Part shown: piece after piece, positions 1 to 5,677 of the stretch
Numbering within the stretch: position 1 is the stretch's first letter
Layout of the letters: every line of letters begins with the position of its first letter
NCBI GenBank assembly: GCA_003448025.1
Contig: DLXL01000066.1
Span: forward strand, 4,832-10,622
Source of the DNA: Saprospirales bacterium
Lineage (GTDB): Bacteria; Bacteroidota; Bacteroidia; Chitinophagales; Saprospiraceae
DNA length: 5,791 nucleotides
Direction of reading: 5' to 3'
Program-made: the position numbers and the translations under genes
The notes under the pieces: generated by a model
Told to the model about the DNA's origin: nothing
Databases searched by the model: none
The model's input: the letters and a program-made list of their open reading frames with translations, nothing else

Positions 1-1023
1 CTAATATTCATTAGCCTGTTTTTGACAGGGAATGTTTTCGCCCAGGGTTTGCCTTCACGGATAGCCTTTGGCTCTTGTGGCTCCCAGGACAAGCCCATGC
101 CCATTTTGGATACTTGCCTGAAGTACCGGCCTGATCTGTTTGTCTGGCTGGGCGACAATATCTACGGCGATACCAAAGACATGCAGGTATTGCGGAACAA
201 ATACGCCAAACTGGGCGCTAAACCAGAGTTTCAGCGCTTAAAAAATGCCACCCGATTCCTGGCTACCTGGGATGATCATGATTATGGCTGGAACGATTCA
301 GGCAGGCATTATCCGTTTAAAAAGGAGTCTAAAGAGATTTTTCTCGGCTTTTGGGAAGAGCCGGCCAATTCACCACGAAGGCAGCATGAGGGTATTTATA
401 CTTCCTATATGTATGAGCAGGATGGCAAGCGGTTGCAGGTCATATTACTGGATAACCGCAGTTTCCGGGATGATCTGCGCGTATACCGGGGCGAGTTGAA
501 CCGGGAGGATCGGTATTTTTATGCATTGGATTATTACCCGCACAACACAAAGGACAGTACGTTGCTGGGAGAAACCCAATGGCAATGGCTGGAGTCGGAA
601 TTGCGCATTCCAGCCGATCTGCGGATCATTCGTTCCGGCAGCCAATTCAGCATTGCTTTTAATGGTTACGAGGCCTGGGCCAATTTCCCGCATGAGCGCC
701 AGCGCATGCTTGATCTGATCAAAAAAACACGCGCCAATGGAGTGCTTTTTATAACCGGCGATGTGCATTATGCGGAGATCTCAGTGTTGAAAGAGGAAGG
801 GATGTATCCGGTTTATGATGTGACAGCCAGTGGCATTACCTCCACCTGGTATTTTGCTACTCCGAATGAGAACCGGATTGAAGGCCCGGTGATGGATAAC
901 CACTTTGGTTTGTTGAACATAGATTGGAAACAAAAAGATCCGTTGATAAAGATGGAGGTTTACGATATTCGCGGCAACCAGCGGATTGAACACCGGATTA
1001 GATTGAGTGAAATCTCTTTCTGA
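1..1023 (+). CDS. PhoD-like metallophosphatase, exported, 5' end missing
   Basis: Probable secreted phosphatase or phosphodiesterase of the PhoD-like metallophosphatase family, acting on phosphate esters outside the cytoplasm with bound metal ions. The reading frame is open from base 1: the first codons give LIFISLF followed by LTGNVFAQG, the hydrophobic end of a signal peptide with likely cleavage at VFA|Q, so the true start lies upstream of the window. The TTG at 22 would cut that signal peptide and is not a credible start. Visible family motifs are FGSC (67-78) at the start of the mature domain, GDNIYGD (151-171, metal ligands), ATWDDHDYGWND (262-297) and GDVHYAE (757-777, histidine ligand near the end of the core). 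About 340 residues are visible, a compact member of the family. The stop is TGA at 1021-1023. The substrate cannot be read from the sequence. The next gene is 461 bases away across repeats, so this is likely the last gene of its transcript. Confidence 0.92.
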   Translation, partial: LIFISLFLTGNVFAQGLPSRIAFGSCGSQDKPMPILDTCLKYRPDLFVWLGDNIYGDTKDMQVLRNKYAKLGAKPEFQRLKNATRFLATWDDHDYGWNDSGRHYPFKKESKEIFLGFWEEPANSPRRQHEGIYTSYMYEQDGKRLQVILLDNRSFRDDLRVYRGELNREDRYFYALDYYPHNTKDSTLLGETQWQWLESELRIPADLRIIRSGSQFSIAFNGYEAWANFPHERQRMLDLIKKTRANGVLFITGDVHYAEISVLKEEGMYPVYDVTASGITSTWYFATPNENRIEGPVMDNHFGLLNIDWKQKDPLIKMEVYDIRGNQRIEHRIRLSEISF

Positions 1024-1029
1024 GTGGTT

Positions 1030-1097
1030 GAACGCGGGTTTATTGAACGCGGAGAACGCGGGTTTTGGGGAACGCGGATGACGCGGATGACGCGGAT
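1030..1097. repeat. ACGCGG short repeat cluster
   Basis: Six ACGCGG motifs start at 1032, 1047, 1056, 1072, 1081 and 1090. Most are preceded by GA or TG, giving GAACGCGG and TGACGCGGA. The last three are spaced exactly 9 bases apart, a true tandem, and the first three are looser. The cluster starts seven bases after the phosphatase stop codon. Similar GCGGATGAC runs are, from memory, scattered between genes in many Bacteroidota. I see no coding potential and no terminator in it. Confidence 0.8.
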
Positions 1098-1102
1098 TTT
1101 TC

Positions 1103-1121
1103 TTGCTGCCTGCGGCAGCAA
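1103..1121. repeat. Perfect 8-bp stem-loop
   Basis: TTGCTGCC (1103-1110) pairs perfectly with GGCAGCAA (1114-1121) around the three-base loop TGC. A run of T lies just before the stem (1096-1101), but no T-run follows it on either strand, so it does not match a standard intrinsic terminator. It sits directly after the ACGCGG cluster and could be the tail of that repeat element, or a processing or 3'-end-protecting hairpin of the phosphatase mRNA. The function is open. Confidence 0.6.
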
Positions 1122-1142
1122 TGCCATGTTAACAAACAACCT

Positions 1143-1239
1143 AAACACTTCACCACTAAGTCACTAAGAACACCAAGCGAGTTTTACCTTAGTGGCCTCA
1201 GTGGCTTAGTGGTGAAAGACTCCGCTGTAATTCCCAGTC
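1143..1239. repeat. CACTAAG inverted-repeat unit, copy 1 (full length)
   Basis: This is the longest of three related units. TTCACCACTAAG (1149-1160) is exactly complementary to CTTAGTGGTGAA (1205-1216). Inside these arms are further imperfectly complementary CACTAAG and CTTAGTG/CTCAGTG words, so the arms extend to about 29 bases with mismatches. A tail GAAAGACTCCGCTGTAATTC follows the right arm. It shares 31 identical bases with copy 2 on the left (1143-1173 and 1240-1270) and 33 on the right (1205-1237 and 1285-1317). No protein is evident in it. Confidence 0.85.
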
Positions 1240-1320
1240 AAACACTTCACCACTAAGTCACTAAGAACACGAAGTATATTTTACCTTAGTGGTGAAAGAC
1301 TCCGCTGTAATTCCCAGCCG
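1240..1320. repeat. CACTAAG inverted-repeat unit, copy 2 (17-base deletion)
   Basis: This is the second unit, directly abutting the first. The same 12-base arms lie at 1246-1257 and 1285-1296. Compared with copy 1 it lacks 17 bases between two CTTAGTGG words, as expected from slippage or recombination between short direct repeats. Its outer parts match copy 1, while its inner part (1259-1291) is identical over 33 bases to copy 3 (1367-1399), so it is a mosaic of the two. Confidence 0.85.
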
Positions 1321-1355
1321 AACGCCAACTCACCAACTCAAACACTTCCAAACTC
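1321..1355. repeat. CAACTCAAACAC low-complexity spacer
   Basis: This is a G-poor stretch built from repeated CCAACTCA and CAAACTCAAACACTTC words that joins repeat copies 2 and 3. Nearly the same sequence recurs after copy 3 at 1447-1484, so spacer and hairpin unit seem to have been duplicated together. No gene or promoter is visible in it. Confidence 0.7.
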
Positions 1356-1446
1356 AAACACTTCACCACTAAGAACACGAAGTATATTTTACCTTAGTGC
1401 CCTCAGTGGCTTAGTGGTGAAAGCCCTTGCCGTAATCCCCAACCGC
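1356..1446. repeat. CACTAAG inverted-repeat unit, copy 3 (diverged tail)
   Basis: This is the third unit. The same 12-base arms lie at 1362-1373 and 1410-1421. It lacks one 7-base step (TCACTAA) of the left CACTAAG series found in copies 1 and 2, but keeps the inner right-arm segment that copy 2 lost. Its tail (GAAAGCCCTTGCCGTAATCC) differs at several positions from the nearly identical tails of copies 1 and 2, so it is the most diverged member. Confidence 0.85.
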
Positions 1447-1484
1447 ACGCCAACTCAAACACTCCCAAACTCAAACACTCTCCC
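1447..1484. repeat. Low-complexity spacer forming the osmC leader
   Basis: The words CAACTCAAACAC and CAAACTCAAACACTC repeat here and run up to the base before the OsmC start codon at 1485. The stretch contains almost no G and no AG-rich Shine-Dalgarno sequence. The equivalent spacer at 1321-1355 leads instead into repeat copy 3, so the gene start sits where another repeat unit would otherwise begin. Confidence 0.7.
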
Positions 1485-1886
1485 ATGACTTCAACCGTTA
1501 CCTATTTAGGCGATCTTCGCACAGAAGCAACACACCTCTTCTCAGGTACCACCATCATCACTGATGCACCGCTGGATAACCAGGGTAAGGCAGAGGCATT
1601 CTCTCCAACTGACTTGTGCGCTACTTCACTGGCATCCTGCGCCATGACCATCATGGGCATCAGCGCCAGAAATCATGCATTGGACATGAACGGCGCCCGC
1701 GCCGAAGTAACCAAAGTCATGGCAGCAGATCCCAGGCGTATTGCCAGGGTAATCATCAAATTCGTGATGCCTAAAAACGATTATTCCGAAACCCAACGCA
1801 GCATACTCGAAAAAGCCGCCCGCACCTGCCCGGTGTCGTTTAGTCTGGCGGAAGGCGTGGAACAGGTGATGGAGTTTGAGTGGTAA
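1485..1886 (+). CDS. OsmC family protein
   Basis: OsmC/Ohr-superfamily protein of 133 residues, about the usual length, with no signal peptide and therefore cytoplasmic. Characterised members are thiol-dependent peroxidases that reduce organic hydroperoxides; many others in the superfamily have no known substrate. The two hallmark cysteines are present: C52 in SLASCAMTIMG, at the start of the long central helix, and C115 in RTCPVSFSL. In OsmC and Ohr proteins this pair forms the redox-active site. The stretch FSPTDLCATSLASC (about 39-52) fits the conserved segment before the first cysteine; C45 is an additional cysteine. ATG 1485 is chosen because the N-terminus MTSTVTYLGDLRTEATH matches the family's opening beta strands and no other start is close. 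The upstream region is repeat-derived and has no clear ribosome-binding site. The gene stands alone between repeat copies. Subgroup (OsmC, Ohr or YhfA-like) is unassigned. Confidence 0.92.
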   Translation: MTSTVTYLGDLRTEATHLFSGTTIITDAPLDNQGKAEAFSPTDLCATSLASCAMTIMGISARNHALDMNGARAEVTKVMAADPRRIARVIIKFVMPKNDYSETQRSILEKAARTCPVSFSLAEGVEQVMEFEW

Positions 1887-1901
1887 TATTCAATTTTTCA
1901 G

Positions 1902-1979
1902 ATCACCACTAAGCCACTTAGGGCACTAAGGTTTCGCTTTCTTAGTGTCTCTTAGTGCCCTAGGTGGCTTAGTGGTAAT
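1902..1979. repeat. CACTAAG-family long hairpin, copy 4
   Basis: Bases 1905-1930 pair with 1951-1976: 26 positions with one non-Watson-Crick pair (T1918 opposite G1963), which is G-U in RNA. The loop is about 20 bases. The 7-base word CACTAAG at 1924-1930 can pair alternatively with CTTAGTG at 1941-1947. The outer arm words CACCACTAAG and CTTAGTGGT are those of copies 1-3, so this is the same family, but here the pairing is nearly perfect. It lies 15 bases after the OsmC stop and 45 bases before the mannosidase start. In RNA it would be a very stable structure that could protect or end the OsmC message, though no T-run follows it. Confidence 0.88.
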
Positions 1980-2024
1980 ATCTCTTAATCCCCTTACCTT
2001 TAGGCCACTAAATCGCTCCACATT

Positions 2025-4988
2025 ATGCGGAAATTATCCCTGATCATTGGTCTGGCAAGCCTTTGTGTGTCTGTTTTTGCTCAGCCTAAGTCATCTCTAC
2101 CCAAACCGAATTCCTCCTCGCCACTAAAATACGTCAACCCTTTTATAGGCACCGGCGGACACGGACATACCTATCCCGGAGCAACCGCTCCATTCGGGAT
2201 GGTGCAATTGAGTCCGGATTCCAGGCTATCCATGCTGGATTGGGATGGTTGTTCCGGATATCACTACGCTGATTCCATTATCTATGGATTTTCCCATACC
2301 CATTTAAGCGGCACCGGTGTGGCAGATTATTGTGATATCCTGGTCATGCCCTTCATTGGTCCGGTAGTTTTGGATCCGTCAAAAAACGGCTCCTCTTTCC
2401 AGAAAAGTACCGAAAAAGCGGAGGCCGGATATTATAGTGTGGTGCTCGACAGGAACAATATTAAATGTGAGATGACCGCCACGGAGCGTGTAGGCGTACA
2501 CCGTTATACTTTCCCTAAAAATGAGGAAAAAGGAGAAATCATGGTCGATTTGCGCCACAGAGATGAGGTGTTATCTTCCGGTATTTCCCTGGTGAACGAT
2601 CATGAAATTGCCGGCTACCGGATCTCAAAATCCTGGGCTAAGGAGCAGCATGTTTACTTCGTAATGCGCTTTTCCCGCCCTTTTGCCAACAGTGTGTTGC
2701 TCGATATGAACAAAACACCCCGCGAAGCCAATCCTACGATTGACAGCAAATCCATTGTTGGCTTGCTGGATTTTTACAACGATAATACACCCCTGGTAAT
2801 CACGGTGGGCATTTCCGGCACCAGTATTGAAGGCGCACGCAAGAACCTGGATGCCGAATGTAATCATTTCGATTTTGAACAGGTGAAAAAGGAAACCCAG
2901 GAAAAATGGGAGCAGCAGCTTTCCAAAATCCAGGTGGAAGGTGGCTCAGATGCCCAAAAAACCATTTTTTATACAGCTCTTTATCACACCTCTGTAGTAC
3001 CCAACCTCTGGAGTGATGTAGATGGCGCCTACCGTGGTCGCGACAATAAAGTACATACCGCAAGCGGTGAAACGTACACCGTTTTTTCCCTTTGGGATAC
3101 CTACCGGGCCTGCAATCCATTGTACACTATTCTGGAACCCCGGCGCACCAATCAATTTATCCAAACCTTCCTAAGGCAATATCAGGAAAGCGGCCTCCTG
3201 CCCGTTTGGGAACTGGCCGCCAATGAAACCGACTGCATGATTGGCAACCACTCCATCCCGGTCATTGCCGATGCCTGGGCCAAAGGTATACGTGGATACG
3301 ATGGAGAACTGGCCCTGAAAGCCATGATGGCCAATGCCAACAGTGATCGTTACGGACTGCGCTGGTACCGGGAAATGGGCTTTGTGCCCAGCAATCGCGA
3401 AGCAGAATCGGTATCCAAAACCCTGGAATATGCGTTCGATGACTGGTGCATCAGTCAGATGGCCGCCCGACTCGACAAGCCTGATATTGCTTCCGAGTTT
3501 GCCCGCAGGGCGCAGTATTACAAAAACCTGTACGACCCAAGCACCGGATTCTTCCGCGCGCGCAGGGGAGCGTCCTGGCATTCTCCATTTGATCCTTTTG
3601 AGGTCAATTTCAATTACACGGAAGCCAATGCCTGGCAGTATCGTTTTGCCGCTCCGCAAGACATTACCGGATTAATGCTGCTATTGGGCGGCAAGGAACG
3701 TTTTGCCCAGCAATTGGATGCTCTGTTCACCGCCCAAACCAAAACCACCGGTCGCGATCAGGCCGATATTACCGGCCTGATTGGTCAGTACGTGCACGGC
3801 AATGAGCCGAGCCACCACATGGCATATCTCTACAATTACGTGGGCCAGCCCTGGAAAACCCAGCAGCGGGTGCGCCAGATCATGGATTCTATGTATTCAG
3901 ATCAGCCCGATGGACTCAGCGGCAACGAAGACTGCGGCCAGATGTCGGCCTGGTTGGTATTGTCGGCCATGGGGATATATCCGGTGGTTCCGGGCAATCC
4001 GCAATACGCCATAGGCACACCCTGGTTTGAGCGCATGGTGCTTACCCTGGAAAACGGCAGTCAATTGGATATCCGGGCGCCAAAGGTGTCGGCTAAAAAT
4101 TGTTATGTGAAAGGCGTACGGCTGAACGATCAGGCCTGGAGCAAATCCTGGATTTCGCACGATCAGCTGGTGCAGGGTGGCACCCTTGAATTTGACATGA
4201 CCAATAACCCGGCGCAATGGGGTTCGGCGGAAAGCGATTGCCCGGTACAATTCATTCAGGATCGCCCGATCATTTCCTCTCCGTTTGTAAAAACAGGATC
4301 CACGGTGTTTAAAGACCGCACGGAAGTGGAGTTGGGCTGTGCAGATCCGGATGCCAAAATCCGGTACATGTTTGCCGATATCAGCGGCAAGGTGCAGTGG
4401 CGGGATTATCAAAATCCGGTAAAGGTGGACCGCAGCCAGCGGATGTTCATACACGCGGAGAAAGGCAACGATAAAAGCAATGCCGTTTTGGTGGAATTCC
4501 ACCGGATACGCAGCGATCTGAAGGTGTTGAATTACAAGCATCCGTATTCCCCGCAGTACACAGCCGGTGGCAACGATGGTCTGGTAGACGGCGTTCGGGG
4601 CGGCGAGGACTTCCGTACCGGCGGCTGGCAGGGTTTTGAAGGCGAAAACCTGGATATGGTGATCGACCTGGGCCGGCAGCAGAAAGTGAGCAGGGTGAGT
4701 GCTAATTTTTTGCAGGACGAAAATTCCTGGATCTTTTTCCCAACCGCTTTGCAGGTAGAGGTGTCTGAGGATGGTAAATCCTTTACCCCTGCCGGCGAGC
4801 AACGCTGCGATATTTCCCCTTCAGCACTCGGCACCTTGCAGAAAGAACTTTCGGTTACGCTTGCAGGCAATACCCGGGCGCGTTATGTGCGTATTGTGGG
4901 CAAAAGTTTGGGCAAGTGTCCGGCCACGCACAAAGGTGCAGGATATGCGTGTTGGTTATTTACGGATGAGGTAACGGTGGAAAACTGA
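2025..4988 (+). CDS. GH92 alpha-mannosidase, secreted, with C-terminal accessory domains
   Basis: Secreted exo-acting alpha-mannosidase of glycoside hydrolase family 92. Family members are calcium-dependent inverting enzymes that remove terminal mannose from N-glycans or yeast mannan. Residues 1-19 form a signal peptide (cleavage SVFA|Q20); C14 is not in a lipobox, so it is not a typical lipoprotein. The N-terminal beta domain opens with YVNPFIGTGGHGHTYPG (36-52) and GYHYADSIIYGFSHTHLSG (78-96). The (alpha/alpha)6 catalytic domain carries SLWDTYR (355-361), WELAANETDCMIGNHS (about 393-408), HGNEPSHH (591-598) and GNEDCGQMSAW (633-643). E594 matches, by motif, the general acid of characterised GH92 enzymes; mannose-phosphate-mannose-cleaving members have Gln there, so ordinary mannosidase activity is expected. 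The GH92 core ends near 735. Residues about 745-828 resemble a chitobiase/hexosaminidase C-terminal-like domain and about 835-987 an F5/8 type C (discoidin-like) domain, likely for glycan binding. GH92 proteins without these are about 700-780 residues. No type IX secretion tail is evident. The linkage cleaved is unproven. Confidence 0.96.
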   Translation: MRKLSLIIGLASLCVSVFAQPKSSLPKPNSSSPLKYVNPFIGTGGHGHTYPGATAPFGMVQLSPDSRLSMLDWDGCSGYHYADSIIYGFSHTHLSGTGVADYCDILVMPFIGPVVLDPSKNGSSFQKSTEKAEAGYYSVVLDRNNIKCEMTATERVGVHRYTFPKNEEKGEIMVDLRHRDEVLSSGISLVNDHEIAGYRISKSWAKEQHVYFVMRFSRPFANSVLLDMNKTPREANPTIDSKSIVGLLDFYNDNTPLVITVGISGTSIEGARKNLDAECNHFDFEQVKKETQEKWEQQLSKIQVEGGSDAQKTIFYTALYHTSVVPNLWSDVDGAYRGRDNKVHTASGETYTVFSLWDTYRACNPLYTILEPRRTNQFIQTFLRQYQESGLLPVWELAANETDCMIGNHSIPVIADAWAKGIRGYDGELALKAMMANANSDRYGLRWYREMGFVPSNREAESVSKTLEYAFDDWCISQMAARLDKPDIASEFARRAQYYKNLYDPSTGFFRARRGASWHSPFDPFEVNFNYTEANAWQYRFAAPQDITGLMLLLGGKERFAQQLDALFTAQTKTTGRDQADITGLIGQYVHGNEPSHHMAYLYNYVGQPWKTQQRVRQIMDSMYSDQPDGLSGNEDCGQMSAWLVLSAMGIYPVVPGNPQYAIGTPWFERMVLTLENGSQLDIRAPKVSAKNCYVKGVRLNDQAWSKSWISHDQLVQGGTLEFDMTNNPAQWGSAESDCPVQFIQDRPIISSPFVKTGSTVFKDRTEVELGCADPDAKIRYMFADISGKVQWRDYQNPVKVDRSQRMFIHAEKGNDKSNAVLVEFHRIRSDLKVLNYKHPYSPQYTAGGNDGLVDGVRGGEDFRTGGWQGFEGENLDMVIDLGRQQKVSRVSANFLQDENSWIFFPTALQVEVSEDGKSFTPAGEQRCDISPSALGTLQKELSVTLAGNTRARYVRIVGKSLGKCPATHKGAGYACWLFTDEVTVEN

Positions 4989-4995
4989 TTACTGC

Positions 4996-5661
4996 ATGAA
5001 TCAATTTGTCATCAATGCTAGGTGGTGCGTGGTATTGCTATCCATTTGTCTGGCAAGCACCTCCTCCGCCCAAACATTCTCCAATGTATCTGCCCCTAAT
5101 GAAAAGGGCTATACCATCCGGCTACAGCTTAATCCGGACGGGACAGCTGATTTTGCTTATCAGAAACCTGATAATGTGGTTTTTGCGTCCTACACTGGAA
5201 CCTGGCAAAAGGTGCAGGATACGATCCGTTTTGAACTTTCCATGCAACTTGGCCAGTTCTACATGAAAGCCTGGGACGAGCAGGAAGTGTACATCAAGGT
5301 AGATTCACTCTTTGCAGAACGATTTCCTGTTGTGCGATTCCGATATGCAAATGGGGATTTCAGACGGCTTTCCTGTATTTCCCGAAAACAACGGTGCAAG
5401 CCAACAGGAGATCTGCATTTTCTGGCAGATCCCAGGCGATTTTCAAACCAAAAAGGGAAAGATTATTATGTATTGGAATTGCCTGTTATTGATCCCTTCA
5501 ACAACGCCCCTCTGATATTTACGATTCCTTTTGGCTCCAATTCCACCTTTGTGGCCGATAGAAAAATGGCGTTTCAGGCTGTTTTACAACAAGGCTCCTT
5601 ACAAACTGTGGGTACGCCGGTATTACAAACCGGGCATTTTAGTCTACAGTTAAGAGATTGA
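4996..5661 (+). CDS. Secreted protein of unknown function
   Basis: I do not recognise the family. The 221-residue product starts with a signal peptide: a hydrophobic stretch VVLLSICLA (12-20) and likely cleavage SSA|Q26; C18 is not in a lipobox. The mature part appears beta-rich, with alternating polar and hydrophobic segments such as YTIRLQLNPDGTADFAY (39-55), YTGTW (66-70) and DTIRFELSMQ (75-84). The order 'DGT, then GTW, then DTIRFE' resembles small extracytoplasmic beta-barrel or beta-sandwich proteins of Bacteroidota, a weak structural impression only. Two cysteines, C127 and C134, could form a disulfide. No catalytic motif and no membrane segment after the signal peptide are seen. ATG 4996 is kept because it gives a complete signal peptide; the next ATG would remove it. 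The start lies seven bases after the mannosidase stop, so the two genes are probably one transcript. The stop is TGA at 5659-5661. Confidence 0.85.
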   Translation: MNQFVINARWCVVLLSICLASTSSAQTFSNVSAPNEKGYTIRLQLNPDGTADFAYQKPDNVVFASYTGTWQKVQDTIRFELSMQLGQFYMKAWDEQEVYIKVDSLFAERFPVVRFRYANGDFRRLSCISRKQRCKPTGDLHFLADPRRFSNQKGKDYYVLELPVIDPFNNAPLIFTIPFGSNSTFVADRKMAFQAVLQQGSLQTVGTPVLQTGHFSLQLRD

Positions 5662-5677
5662 AAATAAGCTTGCTGTT

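Noticed and set aside
1103..1121. Stem-loop considered as the intrinsic terminator of the phosphatase gene.
   Set aside because: The T-run is before, not after, the stem on the + strand, and none follows on the minus strand.
1065..1256. A 63-codon open frame across the repeats on the + strand.
   Set aside because: It is made of translated repeat words (ADDADDAD) and hairpin sequence and has no domain; not a gene.
1143..1446. Regular repeats considered as a CRISPR array.
   Set aside because: Units abut or are separated by low-complexity repeats rather than unique spacers of uniform length, unit lengths vary through internal deletions, and no cas gene is present.
1995..2002. TACCTTTA, one base off the Bacteroidota -7 promoter pattern TAnnTTTG, 22 bases before the mannosidase ATG.
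   Set aside because: The last base does not match and no clear -33 TTG-type element is seen at the right distance in the repeat upstream; too weak to list as a promoter.
3171..3659. A 162-codon minus-strand open frame opposite the catalytic domain.
   Set aside because: Antisense shadow of conserved GH92 coding sequence; no recognisable protein.
3897..4802. A 301-codon minus-strand open frame opposite the mannosidase.
   Set aside because: It lies fully antisense to a clear GH92/F5-8 coding region, and its product has no recognisable motif; it is a shadow of the codon pattern.
1725..5438. The 14-base word GCAGATCCCAGGCG occurs in osmC (1725-1738) and in the unknown secreted protein gene (5425-5438).
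   Set aside because: Both copies are inside coding frames and encode ADPRR in each; the flanks do not match, so chance or codon preference explains it.
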